64,000 bases of DNA from Lunularia cruciata (GCA_948567375.1 OX419758.1:42795473-42859472); one strand, 5' to 3'. Counted from the first letter of the stretch, positions 36,338 to 50,750 are shown. Notes: generated from the sequence alone by a model not told the origin. Numbers and translations are program-made.

Positions 36338-39300
36338 ATGGTGATCAGAGGTGGTGCTAGTCTTGTACGATACCAGCCTGCGTTTTCGAACGATGGAAAG
36401 CGCCTCTTGGTTTGCAAGTCTGCACTGGTTTCCGTTTTCAGCACTGCCACGTCTTTGCCGGTAGGTTTTTTCTCGTCGAGATCCAGAGTACACTCTAAGA
36501 GCAAATTATACTGAATCCTCGGAAAGCCGGTCATAATGAAGCATTTCTTCCATGCCGAGCTAAGATTGATAATGGAAGTTCTGTCAATGAGAGAGTGGAG
36601 ACTGTTAACTCCGTTTGGGCAGCCTACACGCTTTTTACAGTCTTGATAAATGAACGTCACTGTGTAGACGGTAACGGGAGGACTTAAACTCCATTGTTTC
36701 ATTCCCTCATCACAGCCAAATTGAGAGCAATTTGAAGTTTTCTGACCACGCACCCTGATAAGAAATTCATAACTGAACAATTAGACTGAATATTTGTATA
36801 CCGCATTTAGAATCGGTTTTTGTGTAATGAAAACAAAACATGGGTTGAAGAAGAATTAATGGTACCTGGGAAATGGAGCAGGGTAACGAAGCAAGGAGAG
36901 TTTTAGCTGATTGATTCTGTCATGACTTGGGGACAGACCCACGAGCTAATTCTAGTTCTGAAACTTCTTCGGGAAAGTGTAGTGCGAATCTCTTTAACAG
37001 TATCTCTTCTGCATCACAGGTTTTGCATCTGCATGGTCATACGGATACTGTCACAAGTGTGATAGTCGTCCCGACAAGCGTCACCAGGGATATGTCGACA
37101 AACCATGTCTGGACTTCATCGCTAGACGGCACCATACGTTTATGGGACTTCACTACGGATGCCGAACCAATCAAAACGATCGTTGTCGGTAAACCAATTG
37201 TTTCGATGGTAAGTTACCTACCGAGTGTCAATTGAGTACTCACTAAATCTTCTTCTGTATTTGAGAGGCTAGTAGCCTGGGACTTCCAAACATTTTTATT
37301 TTACGTTCTACAGCTTCTTTAGTCTGTAGGCTTCAGGGACGTCGACATATGCTACTTATGCTGCAAGTAGAAGTTCCAAGCGTTGACAGATGGTAGAGAG
37401 CAGGTTCTGTCGGGGGTGCTCTCTTTACAACTATGATGCATGAAAATTTGATTTTGAGGTCCTGTCAACACTGTTTATGAGAAGTCCTGAACTTTACCCT
37501 CGTTCGCTGCTTGATTGTCCGAGCAGGTCATTCCAAGCTTATTGAAGCCGGTGGAGAAATCAGGAGAGAAAAAGTGTGACACCTTAGCCTTTCTATCACT
37601 CCGCTGGTTAAAAGATGGGAAGGAACCTGTGTTAAAGAGTGGGGAAGGGACTACGTATGACTGGTTTGGCCGCGTCAAAATCTTCAATATGACCACTGGC
37701 AAGTTCATCCCAGGAACTTTAACGAAGGTGCACTTCTTTTTTCTTCTATTCCCAAATTCTGCTTCTGTTGTTTCTAAGTGCACATACTGTGTCGAGAGGG
37801 AATGAAGATGGTCGCTTATACCTTGCAGGCAGTGACTTCTGACGTCTTCACGCTTGTTCTACTTCTTGGGTTGACATAGCTTAAGCAAAAAATTCAATTG
37901 GATAACATGTATTTCACAGCAAATCGTTGTATAGGAATTCAGGTCAGCGCATCTTTGTGTGCGAAGAGTGCACACAGGGTGGGTTCAATCTTGCCTCAAT
38001 CCGTGGCTTCATGACCTTTCTTTCATCTGTACAATTATGGTAATTGGATTCTAATTAAATGCCTGTAATTTTTACAGACAGTTGTTCCTGAACCACTGTC
38101 CGTCAGCCCCTCAGGTAAACTTGTGGGGATGGTGCTAAGAAAGAAGGTTTTCGTCTGGAGAGTTCCTACTACCACCATGGTTAATGTGAAGTCAGTAATA
38201 GAAACAAGGCTCCATCACACCAAGATCTGTAGAACTGTCACGTTTGATCCCACAGAATCAGTTGTTGCTGCGGGTGATGACACCGGTCGAATTCTCTGCT
38301 GGCAAAATGTTGGAGAGTATCATCTAAATCAGTCGCTGAAAGGAAAGATCGGAAGCCCAACTTCCGTGATTCCCAAAACCCAAAATAGATCTGGAGTAAG
38401 GGGAAATGATGACGCCGAATCATGTACGACCTATCACTGGCATGCGAATGCAGTTCGATCTTTGTTGTTCTCTGTGGATGGGACATATCTCCTTTCAGGT
38501 AATGGGAACTTTTATCATGATGAAGTTGGAAATTCAGTTCGACGGTGGAGCGTGGCCTATTGCTGATGCAGCACGATAAGTAATTTGTCTGTGCGAAATA
38601 TGCTTCTTTCAGGAGGTTCCGAGGGGACACTCGTTATCTGGCAGCCAGAGACTGGCAAACAGCAATATCGACCCAGATTGGGAGGGCCTCTTGTGTTCAT
38701 CACACAGTCAAGGGATCCTTCTGTTTTCGCTGTAAGTCAGATGCAGCTATGTACCGTCTGTTCTGACTTTTAGGGGACATCCTCGGATTTCTGTATTTGT
38801 TTTGTCAAAATTGGAACACGCTGCTGTTTCATTGAAAGTTTAGTAGAGTGCTGTTTTCACCAGGAGCCTTGTTCTCTTCACGGGTCCCGCCCCCACCTGC
38901 TGCTAGTAGCACTACAGCCGGGGCCCACCCTTAATTTCTGTGCACTGGCAGCTTTGGGTGGGATTTTGGGTGCACTTGGAGCTTCCCTCGTTTTTAGATA
39001 TCATATTTCAATGCATGTATGATGATGCTGTGCTTCCCACTCTTCGTAGTGTGGCTTTGGAGGCGGTCAATGAGAACAAGAGGCTCAAATCATTTTCAGC
39101 GGTCAATTGAGGATCTAGGGCTTAGAGTTTCCCTGCGACCAGTTAAGTGAGCGACAGAAACTCTAAGTGAAGGAGGAAGGCTAGAGCAGAGTCATACTTG
39201 TTTTAGTTCATCCATAGTTTTACATGATATCTTATTTCTTTCTGTGTACGGCTAATTTATGCCTTGCGCTCTGCAGATCTCCTGTCTGGATAATACAATC

Positions 39301-42300
39301 AAGTTCATCAACCTCGGTTCTCCGAATGTGGAGAAATGCTTTCAAGGCATCAGGGTACGTACTGGTTCCGGTTTGACTTTTTCTGCCGAGGTTGATCACC
39401 AACTGCCGGCCTTACCTGCCTTCTATAATTGGGTGTTCTCATGTAAACAATTCAATCTGAGAGGAAGCCCCTCTCCATGATCCTAGATGCGAGGTGTCCT
39501 CATTCATAGTACACACCCGTTTGAAGAATAGACTGAGCTATTTATACGTTGATCTGGTTCATACATGCGATAGCTCTTCTGTTTATATCTGCACCTTAAT
39601 TGTAAAAGAATTGCCATCTTACTCCTCTATCTATCATATCTAATTTCATATTCTCTTTATCTTTCACCTATAGAATCAACCGCGACACTAAAGAATGCCT
39701 TGCATGTTTCCTGGCTAAATTTCAAACCATGAAATTTAGGACTTGTTTACTTTTGTTTATACATACGCCGGTTATTCACCTTTCATAGAAAATATGAGCT
39801 CATTAAAAACATTTTTGATGCACTTCCGCATTTCTTAGAGTTGCTTTAGCTTTCATGCTATTCCTATTTATGTAGATTTGCATGTGCTTAGTTTGCGTCG
39901 CTTCTGTCAATTGGTGTGGATTCACGGTCATGCAAATTTTCACAACCTCCCGTTGGTTCTCTACTTGGTATAGGTGCTCATCCTTCTTTTTGCTGTCGTG
40001 CTCAGCCATTTACACCGTTGCCAGAAGTGCTTAAGTCTGTGCAAAACACCAAGGCTTTGTTTGAACCGAAGGAAGGGAAATTTGCGTTTCCAACGGATAA
40101 CATGGGCTTGCAGTTCTATGATGCCGTCCGAGATCATCATGTATCTGAGGTGCGTTGTTTTAGAAGTGCTTAACCGGTTGTTGTCTTTTACAAACCGGGA
40201 TTCATGTTGTTGCCCGGTTACCGCACATACATACACGGTGCACGATACAATTGGCCAACGCCAACACTAATGTTCTGATGAGCGATATGGTTTTCAGGGG
40301 TTACTCGATTAGTGTGCTGGGTATTGGTTTTGTGATGGACCAAATAGATCTCTAAGTCTTGAGTTCTCATGCAGGTGCAAATTGCCCCCCGTACATACAT
40401 CGGGGCTGACTTTAAGAAGGACTTGAGCGAATCCGGACCATCGGTGCGTTTGGTTGTAGGACATATTGGTCCATTACATCTCTGCAGTGATAGTTGTACA
40501 TCAGACATTGATCTTTGAAAATGACATCCTCAAGAAATAACACGTGTGCTTTCCAGACCTTCGTTACTCATGTCGCATTCTCGGCCGATGGGTCCACTAT
40601 GGCCACAGTTGACGTCTGTTTGCCGGAGGAAGACATTGGTGGTACTGCCGTCTTGAAGTTCTGGGACCGGCATGCTAGAAAACTGAAGTACAGTGTCAGT
40701 ACCGTCGTTGATGAGCCTCACGGGTACAGAGCCTTTCAGCATTACCTTTATTACTTTCCTTACTTTATTACCTTTTAAATGGTTGCATCCGGAGCGATTC
40801 TCTGCATTTAATGAGTTCTGGAATGAGTCCCCCGTTCCTCGAACGACTTTTGCTCTCATCTCCTCATATCCAGTCCTGTGTACTCTCATTTTGTCATACC
40901 CATTCCTCTAACGTTTCGGTCCGACTCAGCCAAGACACCATCCACTCCTCTCCCACTTCGCTACACTGCACCTATTCTCACCTAATGCTCTTTCGATGGT
41001 TGTCAGTTTTAACTTAGCTCCGACTCAGCCAAGACACCATCCACTCCTCTCCCATTTCGTTCCGCCCCACCCATCCTCACCTAATGCTCTTTCAAGGTTT
41101 GTCTCTTTCATGGTTCGGACACGTCTCTCAACTTCATGATTTCAGCCCGACTCCCGATTCCAGATTACTTTATCTTTCATGTCTTGCTTAAAAGTCTTCG
41201 ATTATATGTTGCTCTTTGATTTAAGGTTGTGGTCTATTCCTCTATATGCTTTGCTTAGCGTTTGTCGTTTACATGATGTATAATAGTTCTCCACTAGTAT
41301 TGAGCAGGAAATATTTAGATTATGTCCGTTGCTTCGCCTTACATTCGTATTGTTAGATTCACTTCATCTCCTTTCCTCATTTACTATTCATTTCCATTAG
41401 TATATATCCTGTATCCATTTTATCTGCATAACATTGCACTCAATGAGTTCCGGATCTCCCGTTCCTCGAATGGCTTCTGCTCTCATTTCCTCATATCGAG
41501 TCCTGTCTCCTCTACTTCCCCCGTTCTCTGAGCGATTTGATACTCACAGTCTACCTGACTCGACTCTCTTCCTCGACTGTCGACTTCATGGCTTCTACAC
41601 GGTTCCCGACTTCAGATTAGCTTAATCTTTCTCGTCTGGCTCGTTAGGTCGTTTCTCCGTTGAGCTTTTCTCTCTACCTGCGCTGTTTATCTGTTACTGT
41701 TGATTCGATGCATGCTACTGGTATACAAGTGTTGCTCTTTAATTGTTTCCTAGATGGTGTTTACTTCTGCTTACATTCGATCAGTTGTTTCCATTTCATC
41801 TCCTTTCCCGGTTTTATACTAATTTCGTCGTGCACATATTTTGTATCCATTACATATCATGCATCTCACTTGCATTCAATGAGTTCTGGATCTCCCGTTC
41901 CTCGCATGGCTTCTGTCCTCATTTCTCAATATCCAGTCCTGTCTCCCGTTCCTCGAACGGCTCCAGCCCAGCCATCATCCACCAACGCTATGCCTTGCCT
42001 TTGCTTCTGAATGCATCTTCCTACTCGCTCTATGGTTTCCTCTGGTTTCGCTCACAGACGTATCCTCTGTTTCTGCCCAATAGGGCTCGCTTCCTTTCTT
42101 ACATGGATGCTACTCATGTGCTACTCATGTGGGAGGTGCTCATGGAATGTATCGATTTTCGCTCCTGCTGTCCATCGCTTTTCCGTTTGTTCCGCGCGGT
42201 TTTACTGCTTAGATCACCTTCCCTTCATTTTGAATCCCTTTCTCGATTGCATTTCGCTGCTTCCATATGCATGTTTCCGGTCCGGTCCGACGTGGGTTCT

Positions 42301-45234
42301 GGATGCCCCGCTCTGTGAACGGCTTCTGCTTGCATTTCTCAAATATATTTAGCGTTCCTGAATTTTGAAAGTTGCCATGTGACCAGGGCGGACATCACAG
42401 ATGTGGTGTATCATCCTACAGAAAATATTCTCGTCAGCTGTTCTTTGGATGGAACTTTTAAGGTAATTATTAATGGTTTTGCATACCCTTTTCATCCCAC
42501 GAAGCAAGGAGATATAATCTGTGGATGCAAATCATCTTTACAAATGTCTTGGTACTACTTTTGTGTAAGGAAGAAATGTCGGAACTTCAAGAATTCTGAA
42601 ATGATTATCTTTCGCTTGTCAGTTGCGAAGTTTGTGTCTTGTGGTCTTGAAGGTATTTTTTGTTGACGGGCCCATGGTGACATAGAGCATGCAGCGGGAG
42701 ATCCCAATCCGCATGCACTGGCTCGAAAGCTTTTTTGGATATTTTCTGCTTGGAGTGGAAAGTGGTTACCATTCCTACCATTAGAACATTGACGCAAATA
42801 GCTAGTTCTCGAGGGTACACTTGTTCTCATTAACCCTTGCCTGCAGGTACACGTAAGTTACAGGGTTTTGGTTTTCGCTAAATATCGAAGCTACACTTCT
42901 ACTAATCTACTAATCCTCGTCTGCAGGAAACAAAGCTAACTACAATCATGCCTCGCTTACCACCACTCTGTTTAACCGACAGTTAGCTGGAATTTAGTGT
43001 ACAATACAAACGTTGCAATGCAGCGGCACGTAGGTCATGCTTGTACATGCGGGTTAACGGGTCCTGTCTCTCATTACTCAGTAGGTTCTAAGACCGTTCC
43101 ATGAACGGCTTCTGTTCCCATTCGTCCTATATGTTTTCAGACCCAACTGACCTCTCTGTCCCTGACCTTTGGGTTGTCAGATGTGGGTTCAAAGTGCAAA
43201 CTTCAAAGAGGAAGATGATTACGAGTCGGTAAGCGGTTGGAGATGCCGTTCCGTGGGGTCATACAGGTTAAATTTCTTCGCCTTCTTCGTGTCCAAAATC
43301 TGTTCTGATGCTATATTGTTGTCTTTGGTCTTCAAGCTATAAGCAGTATTTAGAAGCGCAATCTCTCTACTGCGATGGAATGAAATCGACTGGGTTGACT
43401 AGATGCTGCAAACTACTGCAGACGCTGGTCAAGCAACAGATACTGTTGGCACGACCAGCTAGAACCTGTGTTTCACGCTAGGTCAGATAGAACCTGCAAT
43501 TGTGGAATTATGCTATCTCTGCATCTCGTATGTGAATGTTACCACCCAGTCCGCTCTAAGGAAGAATTCTTCGACGTGCATGTAGCGTAGGGGAGGTTTG
43601 TTTTGGGATTTGGGTCTTTCTCGTAGGGAATTTTTAGTTGTTAGGTATTCAAAGAATAAGGAGATGAGTACTCTTTACCTGCGTAGAGTTCGGCGAGAAC
43701 CACGTTGACTATAGTGTACTAACTGTAGTGGATTTACAGGCACAAGCGGATGCTGAAGGGAGCATTTTCACCAGATGGGTCTCTTCTGGCGGTCGCCGCA
43801 GAAGAGCTCGTGACTTTGTGGAATCCATATACGAATGGTTTTTTAACATCTCTGGCGTCAGTTCCTTCTCCACAGGTTTGAAATTTGCGACAGAATAGTT
43901 CAAGTTTTGGTACGGGCTCTTGTTGGAAATGGGAACAGCGTTTTGCTTAAACAATGTGGCTCGTTTGGACGCAGAAAATCCGGCATCTGGTGTTTGTGCC
44001 CAATTCCAAGTTCCTCGTTGCCGCATCAAATGAGGGCAAGCCTCGTCTGACCGTCTGGCATTTGCCTACACTTTCTGTTCAATGGTCGAGCCTAGTGTAT
44101 GTCGAAGGTAGGCGTCTGTTTAATCATCTTCTCTCCTATCTGTATCAGTGTTTCGTTTTTGCGCAAGGATGAAAGGGCTGATGTGTTAATTTGATCAACT
44201 TTATGAAGTGTTGCTTTTGTCTTTCTGTTAACATTACTTTCTTGACGTTTGTGGTGGATTGTTGTTCTGCGTACAACAGCTCTAGCGGCTGATCCGCAAA
44301 GCTCACTTTTTGGAGTAATTGCTCTGACTTCACCGCCCCCGGAGGAGGGTATGGACACGTTTGAAGACGCTAAGAACAAGAAAGCCGTGGTGGCTCTGTT
44401 TAATCCCGAAGATCCGACTCCCACTGCTGCCTGGAGCATTCGAGAGGTGGATCGACAACGTTGAACTTTCTGACGTTCATAGTATCGTGTTTTTTGAGGA
44501 TTTTCACTACGGCAATGGCCAGACATCTGACGTAAAACATAGAGCAGACTTCCATCCGTGTAGATTTGGGGTACACGACAACAATGCTGATTCTGTACAG
44601 AAGTTCTCGAACTTCTCGTATGTTAGATATCAGATCTATATTTTACTGACTTTGTGCGAGTCTAAATGTTCACGACGTTGCAGGGCCGTGGAGGAACTTT
44701 GTTTTTCTCTTCCTCGAACCTTCTCCAGAACTCAGTGAGGGAGGACTCTAATGCGAAAGAAGATAAGAGCAAATCTGGGAGCTGCTTAGCAGTCTTATCA
44801 GGATCTCGAGAGTACGTTCTCCTGAATCCAAACGAAAAGGAAGGAGACGCAGAAATGATTACATTCAATGCACCCACTCCACCCGAGCAAGGTTTGTGGT
44901 GCGGATTTTGTTACTTGGAAGTCATTACTCTGGGAGACTGTCCAGATATGGTTTAAGCAGGCCTCGCGTTGTCTTTTTTGCTCTGTTTGTTAACTTTTGG
45001 CACAAATTCACTTGTACCGCAGGTCTATCGGCGTACTCTGCGATGTATGGGAAAGCGGCAATGCCCAAGAAAAACAAGAAGAAAGACGTGACAGGAATAC
45101 GGGCCTCAAGGCCATGGGGAGATCTACTGAGTGCTCCTTCACATGTTTTGCCTTCTCTAACGAGAATAAGCTATGCATTTATGGAATCATTACTAGAGAA
45201 ACGGACGAACTTGGGAAATCAAACTCTTCTCTAA
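36338..45234 (+). CDS. WDR75: WDR75/UTP17-type WD-repeat protein (16 exons, 842 aa)
   Basis: Exons: 36338-36460, 37020-37208, 37527-37727, 38078-38498, 38613-38731, 39277-39354, 40006-40149, 40375-40443, 40557-40723, 42387-42462, 43181-43266, 43740-43875, 43975-44107, 44280-44446, 44684-44891, 45023-45234. They sum to 2529 nt with consistent phases. WD40 repeats include HGHTDTVTSV...SLDGTIRLWD, HHTKICRTVTFDP...GRILCW, WHANAVRSLLFS...GTLVIWQ, and DVVYHP...DGTFKMW. The tail SAPSHVLPSLTRI...FMESLLEKR is the WDR75 C-terminal signature. WDR75 (yeast Nan1/Utp17) belongs to the t-UTP part of the small-subunit processome, which couples rDNA transcription to pre-18S rRNA processing in the nucleolus. 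The length matches plant homologues. All introns are GT-AG; the largest, 40724-42386, holds internal repeats. Confidence 0.93.
40805..42350. repeat. Reiterated module inside a WDR75 intron
   Basis: A roughly 70-bp phrase with AATGAGTTC(T/C)GGATCTCCCG, TTCCTCGAA(C/T)GGCTTCTGC and a CCAGTCCTGTCT-like end occurs near 40809, 41440 and 41878. A weaker form lies near 42297, and another in the next intron near 43085. A CGACTCAGCCAAGACACCAT phrase is repeated at 40924 and 41022. The intron thus seems built from serial duplications. Confidence 0.65.
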
Positions 45235-47760
45235 GTGAGTCACATGCGAACATTTCGTTTATTAATTTCTTTCCATGTTCCTGGAAGCCATTATCTATTA
45301 ACTGTTCTAGTCAGGGAGGTGTCAACCTTTACAGTCAACCGCTTGCACAGTCGTCTCGCGCGGATGCTTCTTACAGGGGGCCGTAGGACCTGGGAAGTCC
45401 CTATCTGTGCGGTCGGTTAATCTCTTGGAATTGGTGATGCTGAGACCGATCGATGAAGGGAAAAGAACCATAGGACGGGCCTCTTATGAGGCGGTCTTGC
45501 AGAAGTCGTACCAGAGTAGACGAGGAGCAGTGATATATCTGGGATTCTTGGACAGTACATGGCCAAGGGAAGCTTTACCAGCTCGCAACTTAGAGCGGCC
45601 AAGAAATCGGGAGAAGTAGAGTAGTAGAATTATGGAAAATAGGAGGAGCTTTGGAGTAAAGATTTATACAGGTTCTTTTTGTGATGAATGGCTCAACCTT
45701 GTGGTGGAGTTGTGCGGCCATGAATGCAAAGGCCGCCTGCTTTCTACCTAAGAAATTTTGGTAGAGCCATTCTTCTTGTACAATGCTAGACAGTCAGTTT
45801 CATAGATCTGTAGGCGGACGCGAATAGACGAGTTGTACGTTGCTTGCAGCCGGAAAAGCTTCCAGAGAAGATTGATCCCTGAAACATTTTGGCAAGCGCT
45901 TGGCAACCAACTTCCAATGTAAATTATTGGTGTGGTCCGGATTTTCTGAACTTGCACTAGGGATCTTGGTAATCAGCCAACAGGAGTTCGACTCTTGTCT
46001 CTTTGGAAATGAATAAAAAAGACGACCGTTGTGGATGCCCTAGGGCAGTGTGCGGGTATGATGATAGCGCACTCAGAGGACTGCATCCCAAATGGTTGTT
46101 CGTCTCCTAAAATCTGTCACCTAGGAAGCACGTACCCTTTAACGTTTAAATTGCCCAAACATGTCATCGAGCTGCCTGGAATCCTCGACGATGGGAAGGT
46201 TCAAGATACCAGGATTCAGTACGGAGATGGTGAATGTCCGAACGAGGTTTTTAAGATGTGTCTGAAGACGTCTAAAACGCCCACTGTTTTCATCCATCTT
46301 CATCGAGCTGCCGAGACCACACAAGCAAGACAACCTTACACCAATACCATTCCAGAGGTCCACATTTGTGCAATTCGCAATCACACTCGATGTCAAAATC
46401 CCACACACAAGTTTACAGCGAACATACTGATCGAGCAATTCACATTACAAGCACTTTACGTCAAATATTGATCAAGCAGTTCCCAACAAACATTATGATC
46501 GCATATCGATGGAGCACCAATCTTCTATATTCGCACATGCCATTATTACTAGTTACTGATCAAATGAACAATCCTAAGTATTGATTGAATATCATTTGTT
46601 AAACGATTGACAGAGAATAAAGATCTAAATAGTATTTGAGTATCCGTGTTCCAACTCCTGTGACTATTTCGCATTATCACGCTACAAACTATCAAACAAT
46701 AGAAAAAATAAAACTACAAGAAATACAAAAGCATATGAGAAGAAGGGCAAAATGAGATAATTACCGAGTTTTAGTGTGTAAAAAAGAATGTGCCCGTCCC
46801 ATTTCAAAGCTAGAATTTAGAACAATGAGAACTAAATTGCACAATATTTTTTGATAAATATTTCTGGATACTTTGGAATTAAGTATAGTTAATAAAGTTT
46901 AATGACTATTAAGTGATAAGTTTGAATAGTGAAAGGCATAGCTTTTTTTCTTATTTCAAGATGATTTTAAATAAATTTTAGATTAGAAGTGGGTCAATTT
47001 TCCTTGGACTTTAAAGGGTAAATTTGATCTAGTAAGAGAAAATATCCTGTAGGTGATTAAAAAGAAGTGATTTTAGAAAGTAGTAATATGAGGTAGGTCA
47101 TTTTAAGTTGACATTTACAGAAATATGATTATAAGTAAAAAGTGTATGAGAGGACTCTATATTACTAGAAAGCACTTTTAAAAGTTGTCCAAAGAAGCGT
47201 ACTTGACCATAATTAGTATAAAATTAGGTTGTCATGTCTAGTTTCACCATTGGAAGAAATGCAGAACTATTGACGCATAATTGAGACTCAAAACTAAGAA
47301 TTTTTTTCTAAAATCATCAAAAAAGTATATAACAAATGGTTTGAGCACAACTAGATGTGAAATTATTATAGTAATTATTACGATAGATCTCAAAGTAATC
47401 AATAATGGTTAAATTACTCCGAAGAAGAAAGCAATGAGGAAAGGATGCCTTGTAGGTGTAGATTGGTTTGGACTTATAATTTTCATGTAAAGATTTATCC
47501 TAGTGACACACAATCGCGATCACAACCGTCCAACTCTGACAATTGTTTTACATGCAAAATTTACATGCAAAAGAATTTGATTTTCATTTAAAAATTTCCA
47601 TTCTTGATATAACTTATGGATGACGTATAGAATTTAATAAAATTTCTCTTAAATTTTGATATTTTACTTGTTCTGATTTGTGAAAGTTACTTCATTTTAG
47701 CCATTATCGACAACAGTGATGAGCCATGAAGATTATTATTACGTGTTGTTATTGAAATAT
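45235..47760. other. WDR75 3' region and gene-poor DNA
   Basis: The WDR75 3' untranslated region should lie in the first few hundred bases. A 146-codon plus frame at 46031-46471 has no recognisable domain or ATG context I trust. From 46600 the sequence becomes AT-rich without features. Confidence 0.35.
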
Positions 47761-49799
47761 CTCCTCCGTTCTCATTCCGTAATCACCGGTTAGTTCTCCG
47801 TTTTCCGTACGTTACCAGATGTAAGATTTCCGGCCGAAAATGTACCAGACTACGGCCGCAGAACACATACCGGGCAACGGAGGCAAACGGCGACGGCCGA
47901 TATATGCGATGCCGAGGAACGAAATTTGCGGCACGAGAACGTAGCTTGAAGGTTACCACGAAGAAATTTAGCATTCCCTTGCGCCACAAGCACACGAGAG
48001 AGGACATGACTTCCGTCCACGGCGAGCAAATGATACTTGAGACTTTCCTTGGTTTAAGGGAAATGGTATTTGAGATTATCCTTGGTTGAAGGGAAAGATA
48101 GTTGAGATTTGTGCTTGTGTTAAACCAAGGTCACCAGAGGTGATACCAAGAAGAAATGAAGAGCCTTTTTCCTCAAAATAAATTTCAAATTTTTGTTCAC
48201 ATGGTTCACTTTACAATGAGCAAAACGGGTTTGGGTCACCATCTTCGATCCGGCATTTATTATCGATTTAGATCGGCAACGGCGAATTTATCACCAAAGG
48301 AATTTTAGAGCAGATGTAAGGAAGACACTTAGTTTTAGAATGTGTTCAGGATAATTAGTGATACTTGCTGGAAATGAGTGCCATCTCATTTTGGATATGC
48401 AAAAAAATCTAATTTTTGGACGTGTTGACTAACATGTAATATTTTGCAAATAAGACACTCGTTCTACAAAAAATCAGTATTCTCTATTTAGTTTAATCAA
48501 TGATACTGGTTGAAAATGGATGTTACATTTTGGGTTAATAGAGAAAACATGATGTAACCTGTTTCATAATGAATTATAGTTTAAAGTTGAACTTCTGTCA
48601 ATCACTTAATTGCTATGTTTTATAATCAAGTTCAGTTTCTATAAAGGTGATGGACGAAAAGTATGACATCAGAATCCTTATACTATCTTCTCATATACAT
48701 TTATTTTCCATATTTGCTAAACATATAACCTATAATTATTTGTTATGGGGATGGTTTATAATGTTATATAGCTCATCTCGCTCTACAAAACGTAAGATTG
48801 TTAAACTTTGATCAGGAATAACCACGGTCCTATCTTAAATTAGTACATCCTTTTAGTTTCAAACTTTATCATGTAGTCATCTTCTCACCTTGTTCTTATG
48901 AGCAGACAAAGTAAACACTACCTTTTATCCATATTTTAGAATATAAAAGGAGCTCACTTCTTGCCTAACTGATCTATTATCCTCTCATACTGATCATGAA
49001 ATTTGACTACAATGAATCAATTAAATGTTTATGGAATAATCACATCATACCCTTCAAACATAATAAATTATATGACACTATACATAGAGCATACAAAATT
49101 GTTTATAGAAGTAAATCTCACTTTCACAAGTCCAACCTCGCTTTTGAGATATTGAAAATACACAAGAACATCAATACTCTAAAATCAAGATATTGAAAGT
49201 ACACAAGAACACCAATACTCTAAAGTCAATGCATTTCATACAAACAGGAAGTAGAGAATGGAAGGGTCCAATCACGAAAAGTCTAAACAAAACATTTCAT
49301 CTCATAAATCAACATCGTATTGATTTTGCCACAATTTAACATTTGATATAATAGGAGTGTCTATTTACTCCCAAACTATTAAGATCACCAAGGATGTGAT
49401 CAATTTGCCTCTCCTAACCAAACCTACATGTGTATAGATATCATTTGACTAGTAGTTAAGATAACAAGTGAAAGTGGACTAGTTTGCTAAGGCACCAATC
49501 TAGGAACCAAAAATTTAGAGTTCAAACACTATTGTACATGATCTAGAAGCATCGATAGATTTTGTCAAACAATGACCAAAAACTACCAAAAACTCATCTA
49601 AACTAGCTACCCTCACACTAACAAGTTGATTTGTTTGCCATTCTAGCACACCACCCTAACCTCAAGATGCCCAAATGAGGTATTTCTTCTTGCCAATTCA
49701 CACTAACAAGTTGATTTGTTAATTCTTCTAGCCCACAATCCGAGCCTCAAAATGCCCAAAAGAGGTATTTCTTCTTGCCAATTTGAACACTCTCCAAAT
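47761..49799. other. Gene-poor DNA with a short GC-richer island and small duplications
   Basis: Positions 47770-48010 are distinctly GC-richer than the surroundings and may be an exon relic. Beyond it, CCTTGGTT(T/G)AAGGGAAA is repeated at about 48048 and 48080. AATACACAAGAACATCAATA-like units repeat at 49155 and 49200, and an AACAAGTTGATTTGTT unit of about 80 bp repeats at 49620 and 49700. No gene is called. Confidence 0.35.
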
Positions 49800-50750
49800 C
49801 TGGCCAATCTTCACCAACTCGAGCACTAGCTAGGACAATTTGTGAGGCGTTTGCCAACCCGATCCACGCATTTGGACAACCTATGCCAATCTAATGCACC
49901 TCATTTATAGTCAATTGACCGCAAAATCCTACATTGACTCACAACTCGATCCAAATTGAAAAGATATGGATCTCCAAATCTCTAATTTGAGAACATGGGT
50001 TTCAAAATCCACCTCCAATTTCCACTTAGTGCTCAATTTGCACCAAATTGCATTGATTTCACCACTTGGGCTCAAATCAAACACCAATTGTTTCAAATTG
50101 ACTCAATTCTCAAAAATTTAGCTAACGCTTTTGCACACCATCTACCCCATTGCCAAATCTAAATCAACTCAAACAGGACTTCCACACATTATCCATCTTA
50201 GTGAAATCTAAGACCATGACTAAATGTACAAACAATCAACTACGTTTGGAGATATCAACAACACCCTCAATTCTTGCATCCAATTTCCCTTTGATTCTTA
50301 TTTTTTGGATGTAATAATTTCATTCTCACCCTCAAATCACATTCAAATCAAATTTGGATTCAATCATTCACGCAACAATCTACCAACAATTGTACATTCA
50401 TTATAGTCAAACCATACACTTTCTAGCTAAGAGACTCAAAATGACACTTGCAGACTTCTGTCCACCATAATCAAGAACTCAAAAGCTCAACATTAGAGAA
50501 ATGAGCTCTATGGAGTTACACTTTAGAGGTATCTCCTCTGCTCGACCTAGATCTCCAACCCTAATGGCGTAATTGATGACACATCCGACAATGCAAATGA
50601 TTGTAAATCACTCCATGTGATTAGTAACCCTAACATGAAATCCGATTGCAAACCAATAGTCCATTAGCAACTAGCAAAATAATAATGACTGCCAACATTA
50701 CTATTCTAATGTCTTAGCAAATTAGCTTTGGCACCACAAATATCATGACA
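49800..50750 (-). mobile_element. Second, heavily decayed 5' piece of the methyltransferase retroelement family
   Basis: On the minus strand it starts TGTCATGATATTTGTGG at 50750, against TGTCACGCCATTTGTAG in A1. It then follows A1 and the leader of the 12.6-kb element in order, with matches such as GACAGAAG(T)..., GGGAAATTGGATGCAAGAA and TTGGCCAGATTTGGAG, to about 49800. Differences are mostly C to T and G to A. No coding part and no right end are present. Confidence 0.75.

Noticed and set aside
36256..36780. A 174-codon minus-strand frame overlapping WDR75 exon 1
   Set aside because: It is antisense to a conserved exon, has no domain, and its composition follows from the opposite strand.
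36338..45234. First impression of a TOPLESS-type WD40 corepressor
   Set aside because: No LisH/CTLH N-terminus; the repeat order and the SAPSHVLP...ESLLEKR tail fit WDR75/UTP17.
46031..46471. A 146-codon plus-strand gene downstream of WDR75
   Set aside because: No recognisable domain, doubtful start, and an equally long antisense frame; treated as chance.
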